Assembly: GCA_046759385.1 (NCBI GenBank)
Contig: JBHICC010000004.1
Span: forward strand, 1-64,000
Direction: 5' to 3'
Length of the DNA stretch: 64,000 bases
Source: JBHICC01 sp046759385
GTDB taxonomy: Bacteria > Pseudomonadota > Gammaproteobacteria > Acidiferrobacterales > SPGG2
The notes beneath the pieces are model-generated. The model was not told where the DNA came from and made no database searches. It saw nothing but the letters and a program-made list of their open reading frames with translations. The position numbers and the translations under genes are program-made. This document shows, piece by piece, positions 24,312 to 30,921 of this stretch (positions within the stretch are counted from its first letter, which is position 1; each line of letters starts with the position of its first letter).

Positions 24312-24869
24312 ATGTCTGTTCTCATTCTTGGTCTCGTTGTGTTCTTGGGCATCCATCTGGTGCCGACGTTTTCCGATCTGCGCCAGGGACTAATCCAGCG
24401 GTTCGGTGAGCGAGGATACAAGGGTGTGTTCGCGGCCATTTCACTCGCGGGGCTCATTCTTATCATCGTCGGTAAGGGCAGGGCGGATTTCGTCCCGCTC
24501 TGGCAACCGCCTGTTTGGGGTAGGCACATAGCTCCGCTGCTCATGTTACTTGCTTTTGTTCTACTGTCGGCGGCCTACTTGCCTAGCAATGTAAAGCGTT
24601 TCACGGCTCATCCGATGCTTTGGGCGGTTACCCTTTGGTCCGCGGCGCACTTGCTAGCTAACGGAGATCTCGCATCTTTGCTCCTGTTCGGAACCATTGG
24701 CCTATTTGCCCTATTCGACATGGTATCCGCCAACATGCGCGGTGATACCAAGTCCAAAACCAGGTACGCGCTAACGAAAGATGTGATTGCCGTTGCGATA
24801 GGGCTGGTGGCTTATGTCGTACTTGTCGTGCTGCATCCCTACCTCTTCGGCGTGCCGGTGTTCGCCTGA
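24312..24869 (+). CDS. NnrU family membrane protein
   Basis: 185-residue integral membrane protein with five or six helices. The N-terminus LGLVVFLGIHLVPTFSDLRQ and the middle GERGYKGVFAAISLAGLILI, HPMLWAVTLWSAAHLLANGD and FGTIGLFALFDMVSAN are characteristic of NnrU. In denitrifiers the family is linked to nitric oxide and nitrite metabolism, and some members resemble isoprenoid isomerases of carotenoid pathways. No denitrification genes are in this window, so its role here is open. It follows the membrane protein gene at 24277 after 34 bp. Confidence 0.9.
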   Translation: MSVLILGLVVFLGIHLVPTFSDLRQGLIQRFGERGYKGVFAAISLAGLILIIVGKGRADFVPLWQPPVWGRHIAPLLMLLAFVLLSAAYLPSNVKRFTAHPMLWAVTLWSAAHLLANGDLASLLLFGTIGLFALFDMVSANMRGDTKSKTRYALTKDVIAVAIGLVAYVVLVVLHPYLFGVPVFA

Positions 24870-24892
24870 TAACAGGCCGCAACGAGTACTAC

Positions 24893-25405
24893 ATGCTCAA
24901 CGACATTAAACTCAAGCTTGCATCCTTAATTGACGCAACCAGCATCGCTTGTATGTCTCGCGAGCTCATCGAGTACGACCTCCCATGGTCATGGGATGCT
25001 CGGCGGGTAGCCTACTACATTCGCTGTCACGATGCTGTTGTGTTGACGGCGCGTGCACAAGGGCGAATTGTCGGCTTCGCCATAATGCATTTTCGCGAAG
25101 CGAGCGCACATTTGAACCTACTTGCTGTGCAGTCGCACTACCGGCACCTGGGGATCGGGAGTGGATTGGTTACGTGGTTAGAGAAATCTGCGCGAGTCGC
25201 CGGCACGTTCATCGTAAGTTTAGAGGTGCGTGCCAACAATCGCGGTGCGCACGTTTTCTATCGTAAGCTGGGCTATATCGACATAGTGTCTTTGCCTGGC
25301 TATTATCGCGGCCGCGAAGCCGCTATCCGAATGAGCAAAGATTTGCGCTGCGGGCAACGCCTTCCGAGCGGTCGTGGAGACTTGGATGCCCGAACATTTC
25401 TGTGA
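24893..25405 (+). CDS. GNAT-family N-acetyltransferase (RimI-like)
   Basis: 170 residues with a RimI-like acetyl-CoA fold. HLNLLAVQSHYRHLGIGSGL contains the Q/RxxGxG pyrophosphate-binding loop, and SLEVRANNRGAHVFYRKLGY is the typical C-terminal motif, ending with YYRGREAAIRMSKDLR. This resembles alanine N-terminal acetyltransferases of ribosomal protein type, but the flanking genes do not include a ribosomal target. It starts with ATG at 24893, 23 bases after the NnrU stop. Confidence 0.9.
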   Translation: MLNDIKLKLASLIDATSIACMSRELIEYDLPWSWDARRVAYYIRCHDAVVLTARAQGRIVGFAIMHFREASAHLNLLAVQSHYRHLGIGSGLVTWLEKSARVAGTFIVSLEVRANNRGAHVFYRKLGYIDIVSLPGYYRGREAAIRMSKDLRCGQRLPSGRGDLDARTFL

Positions 25406-25417
25406 CAGGTTAAAACG

Positions 25418-25663
25418 ATGCTTGAATCAGGTTGGATTCTCTACGTGCTGCTTGTAGCGTTGTTGTATCTCTTCTGGCGACATATGCATGGGCTGTCTTT
25501 TCAGGATATGTTGGATCGCAGCGCGACTGAGCATCACACTGTGCTGAAGGTAATTGAAAAACATCCGCACGGTGGCAGTTGGCCCAAGCACAAGCGATGG
25601 ATGGCGGCAGCGCAATACCGCCCACACACTCGATCGAGCGGCAAGCGAATCAGGCGCAAGTAG
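25418..25663 (+). CDS. Hypothetical small protein with one membrane helix
   Basis: 81 residues beginning 12 bases after the acetyltransferase stop, with an AGG about 8 bases before the ATG. Residues 6-24 (WILYVLLVALLYLFW) form one membrane helix; the rest is polar and basic, ending SSGKRIRRK. An overlapping open frame exists on the other strand, but the hydrophobic N-terminus and close spacing favour this one. No family is recognised. Confidence 0.45.
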   Translation: MLESGWILYVLLVALLYLFWRHMHGLSFQDMLDRSATEHHTVLKVIEKHPHGGSWPKHKRWMAAAQYRPHTRSSGKRIRRK

Positions 25664-25687
25664 CGGAGCGACTGCCAGACGACCGCG

Positions 25688-26455
25688 CTAAAACAGCTGT
25701 TTGATAAAGCGAGTCATACGCTGAAGCGTTTGTTCTGGCTGATCTCGATGTGGCGTATGGCCGCAGTCAGATAGCATTAGTGTCTCAACCGGACCGGAGA
25801 CCTGGGATACAACCGCTTTCAGTTGCTCAGATGTTCCATATTCATCATCCTCGCCCCGAATAATCAAGACGGGGCAGGTCACGTCCGAAAGGCACTCCTC
25901 GATATTCCAATCTCGAAATGCCGGGCTCAACCAGGTATCGTACCAACTCCAAAACATCGCATTGGTTTGATCGCCGTGATAACGGGCGAGTTTTTGTGAT
26001 AGATCCGTGCCGCGATAGTGTTCGCCAGTCCGTTCAATGCCCTTGATCGTAGCGTCTTCTACGAATACATGTGGTGCTTCGAGAATTAGCGCGCGCACAT
26101 CGAACCTTCCACATCCGGCGTAAATCAGGGCGATCGATGCTCCGTCGCTGTGCCCAATCAACAGCGGTTGTTCCACAGCGTTTATGCGTAGCACCTCGGG
26201 CAATACCTTAAGCGCTTCCTCGTGGAGATACCGCGCAGTACGCGGGCGTTCGAGCGGCGTGGAATCGCCGTAGCCGCTACGGCTGTAGAGCAAGGCACCA
26301 CAGCCGGTGAGCTCTGCAACATGCGCGGGGAAATTCCTCCACATCCCAAGACAGCCGAGTCCTTCGTGCAAAAACACCAGACTGGTTGCCTCATGCGGCG
26401 CTGGGCCGATCCATTTGTATTCGAGCAAATACTGTCCAACCTTGAGATGAGACAT
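25688..26455 (-). CDS. Alpha/beta hydrolase
   Basis: 255-residue serine hydrolase fold. The nucleophile elbow is IGHSDGASIALIY (GxSxG), the acid is likely in IIRGEDDEYG, and the His is in LSDCGHTPHRDQPE. The oxyanion HxG region is VFLHEGLGCLGMWRNFP. The substrate may be an ester or a lactone; the cap segment (HVFVEDATIKGIER, WSWYDTWLSPAFRDWN) resembles lid domains of small-substrate hydrolases. It lies 8 bases downstream of the ComB-like gene on the same strand, so they are co-transcribed. Confidence 0.92.
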   Translation of the reverse strand: MSHLKVGQYLLEYKWIGPAPHEATSLVFLHEGLGCLGMWRNFPAHVAELTGCGALLYSRSGYGDSTPLERPRTARYLHEEALKVLPEVLRINAVEQPLLIGHSDGASIALIYAGCGRFDVRALILEAPHVFVEDATIKGIERTGEHYRGTDLSQKLARYHGDQTNAMFWSWYDTWLSPAFRDWNIEECLSDVTCPVLIIRGEDDEYGTSEQLKAVVSQVSGPVETLMLSDCGHTPHRDQPEQTLQRMTRFIKQLF

Positions 26456-26463
26456 AAATCTCG

Positions 26464-27228
26464 CTAACTGCCCTGACCAGATTCGTTAGTGTTTGGGTCT
26501 ACCTGATCGGCGCGCAGCAATCGCCCGTCTGTAAGAACAGGCACGACAGTGAATACGTCGACGTGGGCAGCAAAGCGCACCTCTTCTCCTAAACCGTCCT
26601 TCTCCACGATGCGACCGATCCGGGAGCGACGCAGGCATTCGTAGGCATCGTTTTTCTGATAAACACGGAGCGCGGCTTGTGCCGCGTCCGAGGGCGCCCA
26701 GGATGTCTGCGAGTCCGTCAGAAATCGTTCGACCAGCAAGCCCGCACCGTAGAAATCCTCGAGGGTCATAGCGCCCCGCGAGCCCGCACACAAAATCAGC
26801 ACGGTTCCGTCTACGTGATTCACTCGCACATGCTTGGTGATTGCCGTTGCATTCAACAACGCGGCAGCGTATACGCGTGGGGCTTCGGCCGCCTGCAGAA
26901 GCGCTATCGTGCCATTGGTGGTTGTATAGATGACTCGTTTGCCGGCGATGCCGTGCTCGATTAACGCCAGCGGGGCGTAGTGGGCAAAATCTGGGATGCG
27001 CTCTCGGTGTTTCTCACCGGCAAGGACATAACTGTCTGGCGAGCATTGATTCGCCTCGGTTCGCGCAGCTGTTTCATCGAGAGCGGGGATGACATCCCTT
27101 GCGCCGTGCTGCAATGCTGCAATCATCGTCGATGTTGCAAATAGAACATCGAGCACCACGACGGTCTTGTCGGAGAGCCGAGTTGGATCCAATTCTTCCT
27201 TATGCGTTAAGACATGTACCTTTTTCAC
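26464..27228 (-). CDS. 2-phosphosulfolactate phosphatase family protein (ComB-like)
   Basis: 254-residue protein of the ComB family. In methanogens ComB makes sulfolactate in coenzyme M synthesis; bacterial homologues act in sulfolactate metabolism or have unknown substrates. The N-terminus KTVVVLDVLFATSTMIAAL is the family motif (DVLRATTT-like). AGEKHRERIPDF and YTTTNGTIALLQAA are further signatures, and ILCAGSRGAMTLEDFYGAG is the C-terminal one. No other sulfolactate or sulfopyruvate gene is nearby, and the partner gene is an alpha/beta hydrolase, so a different phosphoester is possible. Confidence 0.9.
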   Translation of the reverse strand: MKKVHVLTHKEELDPTRLSDKTVVVLDVLFATSTMIAALQHGARDVIPALDETAARTEANQCSPDSYVLAGEKHRERIPDFAHYAPLALIEHGIAGKRVIYTTTNGTIALLQAAEAPRVYAAALLNATAITKHVRVNHVDGTVLILCAGSRGAMTLEDFYGAGLLVERFLTDSQTSWAPSDAAQAALRVYQKNDAYECLRRSRIGRIVEKDGLGEEVRFAAHVDVFTVVPVLTDGRLLRADQVDPNTNESGQGS

Positions 27229-27262
27229 TGTGTTGCCGCCACAAGCAAAACGACCCCCGTTC

Positions 27263-27312
27263 CTGACATCACAAGTATGCCACGTTCGCTCGGCTTGAAG
27301 CGATGATGTCAG
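27263..27312. repeat. Nested inverted repeat between comB-like gene and AgmX-type operon
   Basis: CTGACATCA (27263-27271) pairs perfectly with TGATGTCAG (27304-27312), and inside it TCGCT (27286-27290) pairs with AGCGA (27299-27303). It lies after the stop of the AgmX-type gene and just before the start of the comB-like gene on the same strand. It could be a terminator-like structure without a T-tract, or an operator. Confidence 0.5.
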
Positions 27313-27327
27313 CTGGCGAGGTTTCTC

Positions 27328-28263
27328 TTAAGAAGGAAGAAAATCGATCGGGTAAGTAACGACCATGGTTTCTACGTTCTTAATACCGAAATCGAAGAGC
27401 ATCACTCGCGCAACGATCTTTCTTTCCAGCGCCGGGTTACCGAGGTCACTCGAGACGATCTCGCAAGCCGTTACCTTGCCGGAAGGCTGGATCGTGATTT
27501 TCAATACCACCTTTCCTTCTAAAGTAGGATCCTTACGCAAAGCGCGGTTGTAGATTGAGTAGATGGCAGCCTTGTTTCTGTCGAAGACGAGCTGAATATC
27601 TTCGATAGTTCGCGATGGCCTGCGCCTGCTCGTGGCTCGCGATACCCGTGCCTGCTGCTCCACCTTGCTGACGGGGCTGTCCACCTTGGTACTTGCGCGT
27701 CCCGACAGCGCTTCACCACCAATGTTTCGGCTTACCGAAGAGGCCTTGATGCCAGCGCTCGCTTTCGACGCATTGGCCAGGATCACAGAACGGTCTGCTT
27801 TTGCTGCCTGTCCCGGCCCACGTTGCAACGGTTTGTCCTTCTTTAGCCCCTCGAGCACCGGCTGCTCGCGCAATGCCGCAAGCTCGTCACTAAAGGCGAG
27901 CAAGCCAGCGCGTTGGGCTCGTTCACGTGCCGTGCGCACGTCCCGTTTAGCCGCTTTTTTCTTAGCCTTTGGCGTCTTCTTAGCGGCCTTCGTTTTCGGC
28001 TTCTTTGTCACCTGCTGAATTGGCCTGACGGGCTCCGGCGGCTTTACTTTCTTCCGTTCCAATACGAGCCGTGCGAGACGGGGTGGGAGTCTCTCGGCTT
28101 TCTCGCGATCGATTTCGGGCACGGGCAGAAATGGCATGATCAGTGCGAAAAAAAGGCATACGACAAAGACCCGCGAGGCGATCTTACGGAGACGGTGCTG
28201 CTCGTCGGCTGACGTAGTCCAGGGCAAATAAGGTGAATGGTAAGAGGACGCTGCGGCCGCCAT
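27328..28263 (-). CDS. AgmX/PglI C-terminal domain protein (TonB-like)
   Basis: 311 residues arranged like TonB: a cytoplasmic N-terminus, one membrane helix about residues 30-49 (VFVVCLFFALIMPFLP), a long Lys/Pro-rich periplasmic linker (about 75-115, with many KKxPKAK repeats), and a C-terminal domain from about residue 220 (IQLVFDRNKAAIYSIYNRAL, KITIQPSGKVTACEIVSSDL) of the AgmX/PglI type. This domain occurs in the Myxococcus gliding proteins GltG and GltJ. It is the last gene of the cluster with TolQ and two ExbD genes, so it probably transmits proton-motive force to the TPR envelope proteins. Confidence 0.9.
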   Translation of the reverse strand: MAAAASSYHSPYLPWTTSADEQHRLRKIASRVFVVCLFFALIMPFLPVPEIDREKAERLPPRLARLVLERKKVKPPEPVRPIQQVTKKPKTKAAKKTPKAKKKAAKRDVRTARERAQRAGLLAFSDELAALREQPVLEGLKKDKPLQRGPGQAAKADRSVILANASKASAGIKASSVSRNIGGEALSGRASTKVDSPVSKVEQQARVSRATSRRRPSRTIEDIQLVFDRNKAAIYSIYNRALRKDPTLEGKVVLKITIQPSGKVTACEIVSSDLGNPALERKIVARVMLFDFGIKNVETMVVTYPIDFLPS

Positions 28264-28268
28264 GATCT

Positions 28269-28766
28269 TTACCCTTGGCGGGCCTTCTGCAGTACCGCGA
28301 GCGAGATCTTGGTGAAATTCGCACGCGTGCAGGTAACCATCACTTTCTTGAGCAATTGGAATGGAATCTGCTTATCACCCATGATAGTGATCTCTTGGCC
28401 AGCTGCTCCTCTGTTTCGTTTACGTGCCCGCCTCGCATGATGATCGAGCTCGGATTTAAGCGACGCGATCACGAGTGATGGCGAATCCAGGACTGAAGCA
28501 ACAGACGCGATTATCTTACCGCGTACCAAGATGTCACGATCATTGACCATTACCACCAACGTCTCTTCCGGCTTTTTCCTGGCAACAGACTCCGGCAGCT
28601 TCAATCCTTGATTGGCAGGCAGGGTTTCGACCTGACCCGAATTGACCAACAGGAAAAACACGAGGATCGTGAAAATATCCATGAGCGCCACCATATTGAA
28701 ACCGGTGAACGGTTTCCTGCGGTTGTGCTGGCGCTGCATGCGCTGAGCTCTGCGTGACATTTTCAT
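28269..28766 (-). CDS. ExbD/TolR-family stator protein (with canonical Asp)
   Basis: 165 residues: a basic N-terminus (SRRAQRMQRQHNRRKPFTGF), one membrane helix NMVALMDIFTILVFFLLVNS, then a periplasmic ExbD/TolR domain. The Asp in LMDIF is at the place of the essential proton-path aspartate of ExbD and TolR. It lies 6 bases downstream of a second ExbD gene and 5 bases before the AgmX-type gene. With the TolQ homologue it would form the energising motor. Confidence 0.92.
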   Translation of the reverse strand: MKMSRRAQRMQRQHNRRKPFTGFNMVALMDIFTILVFFLLVNSGQVETLPANQGLKLPESVARKKPEETLVVMVNDRDILVRGKIIASVASVLDSPSLVIASLKSELDHHARRARKRNRGAAGQEITIMGDKQIPFQLLKKVMVTCTRANFTKISLAVLQKARQG

Positions 28767-28772
28767 GAATGC

Positions 28773-29294
28773 TTACCGTTGCTTCTGTCGCCGCTTTTTC
28801 TGCCTCGGCATAGGCGCATCTCCGATTGCTATCTCCGGAAACAGCTCGGCGTGAACCATCGATTGGCCTTGCGATACTTCGACAACTCGAACCGCATCCA
28901 TAACCTGCACCAGCAAATCGTAGGGGGTCGTGGTCTCTGCCAGAATTGTCGCGTTGTTCTTCTGAGGAAATTGCGCTTTGATCTGCTGGAGTACCATCGA
29001 CAGCGCTTCGAGATCATGCTGTCCGTCCCTGCTTTCGATGCGCTTTATCAATCCGCGGTTACGGTCGCCGACTTCTAACGCATCCTTGCGTAGGATGACC
29101 TCCAGTTCTAGCTTCTTCTTGAGCTTCACCTGGTTTTCAGAAGCCGGCGGTAGATTGAGCTCGAGTATCGTGATGCGCGAAAAGACGGCCGTTATCAATA
29201 GAAACGGTACTAATACCACCATGAGGTTCATAAAGGCGGTAATGTTAAGGTCGGCTGGGTCCTTATTGGCCCGCCGTCTGCGATATTTGATCAC
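28773..29294 (-). CDS. ExbD/TolR-family protein lacking the conserved membrane Asp
   Basis: 173 residues with an N-terminal basic stretch, one membrane helix (ITAFMNLMVVLVPFLLITAV) and a periplasmic domain (QFPQKNNATILAETTTPYDL) of ExbD/TolR type. The position matching the critical Asp is Asn: the codon reads AAC within ATG AAC CTC. The start overlaps the TolQ stop by 4 bases. A pair of unlike ExbD subunits resembles AglQ/AglS of Myxococcus. The Asn may mean that this subunit does not conduct protons itself. Confidence 0.9.
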   Translation of the reverse strand: MIKYRRRRANKDPADLNITAFMNLMVVLVPFLLITAVFSRITILELNLPPASENQVKLKKKLELEVILRKDALEVGDRNRGLIKRIESRDGQHDLEALSMVLQQIKAQFPQKNNATILAETTTPYDLLVQVMDAVRVVEVSQGQSMVHAELFPEIAIGDAPMPRQKKRRQKQR

Positions 29295-29941
29295 GCCGGT
29301 TCGCCTGTCTTCTTCTGCTCGGTCAACATATTGATGAACTTGACCGAGGCCATCTCCAGACTATCAACTAACGTTGTGGTTTTTGATTGCAGGACGGAGT
29401 AAATAAGTAATAGTGGGATTGCCACCATCAAGCCAAAGGCGGTCGTGTTCATCGCTACCGAAATGCTTGCCGAGAGGAGGTCCGCCTTTTCCGCAGGGTC
29501 GGCGTGTGACACCGCGGTAAAAGCCTTGATCAGACCGATGATAGTGCCGAGCAGACCTAATAACGTCGCAATGTTTGCGAACGTAGCAATGTAATGGGTC
29601 CGCTTCTCGAGTGATGGCACCACTTCCATCAGACCTTCCTCCATGGCGGTCTCAACGTCGTCGCGCCGTCGCGCCACTCCAGTGCGGGAAAGACCATAGT
29701 TCAAGATCTTTCCTATGGCTGCTTTGGACTCCGACGTCAGCGCGTACGCCTTCTTATAGTCTCCCGACTTAACAAGCGGCATCAGTTCGTTCCACACCCT
29801 CCTGTTTACGCTGGTTGAGCGACTTAAGAAAAGATAGCGTTCGATGGCAATACTTGCGCCCACCGTAAGAACGATCATGATCGGATACATGAAGATGCCG
29901 CCGTCTTGAAAAAAACTAACTATTGTGCCGTAAGTTTCCAT
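29291..29941 (-). CDS. MotA/TolQ/ExbB proton channel protein
   Basis: 216 residues with three membrane helices: about 12-32 (GGIFMYPIMIVLTVGASIAI), 118-140 (ANIATLLGLLGTIIGLIKAF) and 160-182 (AFGLMVAIPLLLIYSV). The pattern is TolQ/ExbB, with the conserved TLLGLLGTIIGLI and the NTTAFGL segment of helix 3. A TTG-initiated extension is open, but GGAGG before the ATG at 29941 makes that the start. It is the first energising gene after the TPR genes and is coupled to the first ExbD. Confidence 0.93.
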   Translation of the reverse strand: METYGTIVSFFQDGGIFMYPIMIVLTVGASIAIERYLFLSRSTSVNRRVWNELMPLVKSGDYKKAYALTSESKAAIGKILNYGLSRTGVARRRDDVETAMEEGLMEVVPSLEKRTHYIATFANIATLLGLLGTIIGLIKAFTAVSHADPAEKADLLSASISVAMNTTAFGLMVAIPLLLIYSVLQSKTTTLVDSLEMASVKFINMLTEQKKTGEPA

Positions 29942-29983
29942 AATGGCCTCCAAAGGAAACGCTTAATCTCGAAGACTAAATGA

Positions 29984-30283
29984 CTATTTCTTCAATTCCG
30001 GATTGGTTGTACTGCCGCGCTCGATGTGATCGTAGTATTCGATCTCTCGACGAAATACGTCTCGATCTATAAGAGAGAGCGCGTCTTGGACCAGGTTAGC
30101 AACGGGACTGCCCATCAGCATGTCCGCATTCGGTTTCTTCCATGGGACTATATATAGGACTTTAGGCAGCTCACGGTTGCCGATGATAGACGCCCCTGGC
30201 AGTTCTATGCGGTCCTGTGCCTCGACGTGGTTCAAGGCGAACGCGCCTATCAGTGAAAGCGTTGTTACGATGTACTTCATCAA
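29984..30283 (-). CDS. Small secreted protein of the Agl/Glt-like cluster
   Basis: 99 residues starting MMKYIVTTLSLIGAFALN with a Sec signal peptide likely cut after HVEA. The mature protein of about 78 residues (IELPGASIIGNRELPKVLYI, VPWKKPNADML) is soluble and periplasmic, with no cysteine. I recognise no domain. It starts 2 bases after the stop of the TPR lipoprotein gene, so it is part of the same transcript and probably of the same envelope complex. Confidence 0.75.
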   Translation of the reverse strand: MMKYIVTTLSLIGAFALNHVEAQDRIELPGASIIGNRELPKVLYIVPWKKPNADMLMGSPVANLVQDALSLIDRDVFRREIEYYDHIERGSTTNPELKK

Positions 30284-30285
30284 AA

Positions 30286-30921
30286 CTACCTCACGTTGGC
30301 CTTCCGGCGTTTCATCCGTCTCTTAAGATCCACGATCCACTTGACAACTTGCGGGTCGGGCCCGGTCGTTAATTTCTGATAGCGTTGGTAGTGCTGTAAC
30401 GCCTTGCGGGAATCTAGAAGGTAAAGATCATAAAGAATGCCAAGATTCAGATGGGCGTACGCATAAGAACGATCGAGCTCAAGCGCTCTAAGGTAGGCAT
30501 CATGCGCTTCTTGAAAGCGGCCCCGTTCGCGCAAAACAATGCCCAGGTGGTTGTGGCTGTCTGGTCTGTTCGGATTGATTTCGATGGCCTTCCTGAATGT
30601 CTGCTCAGCCTCTCGATTTCTGCCATTACGGTGGTAGATGATGCCCAGATTCACGTGCGGCCCGGCCAGATCGTCGTAGGTTTGAGTCATTGCATGCAGT
30701 ATTCGTTCCGCCTGCGTGTCGCGCTTGGCATTCATGGCGGCAAGCGCACGCTCGTACTCGCTGACAGCGAGCGAACTGATAGCCACCTTAGCCTGGTCAG
30801 CCGACCCAGCATGTCTCGCCGGGGCTTGTGGTTCACTCGAACGCGGGCTTGTTGCCGCACAGCCAGCGAGCGCGGTTACGCAAAAGACAATGGACAATGT
30901 CAAGCTGCTATTGAATCGCAT
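30286..30921 (-). CDS. TPR lipoprotein, 211 residues
   Basis: The ATG at 30921 (MRFNSSLTLSIVFCVTALAG) starts a lipoprotein signal with lipobox TALAGC. About four TPR units follow between residues 55 and 195, for example GPHVNLGIIYHRNGRNREAE, SHNHLGIVLRERGRFQEAHD and AYAHLNLGILYDLYLLDSRK. It overlaps the end of the large TPR gene upstream by 14 bases. Short TPR lipoproteins of this form occur in Glt/Agl-like clusters (GltE/AglT type), where they link the inner-membrane motor to the outer membrane; that role is inferred here. Confidence 0.88.
   Translation of the reverse strand: MRFNSSLTLSIVFCVTALAGCAATSPRSSEPQAPARHAGSADQAKVAISSLAVSEYERALAAMNAKRDTQAERILHAMTQTYDDLAGPHVNLGIIYHRNGRNREAEQTFRKAIEINPNRPDSHNHLGIVLRERGRFQEAHDAYLRALELDRSYAYAHLNLGILYDLYLLDSRKALQHYQRYQKLTTGPDPQVVKWIVDLKRRMKRRKANVR

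Noticed and set aside
28269..29294. Two adjacent ExbD genes taken as one frameshifted gene
   Set aside because: Each has its own basic N-terminus, membrane helix, periplasmic domain, start and stop, so they are two genes.
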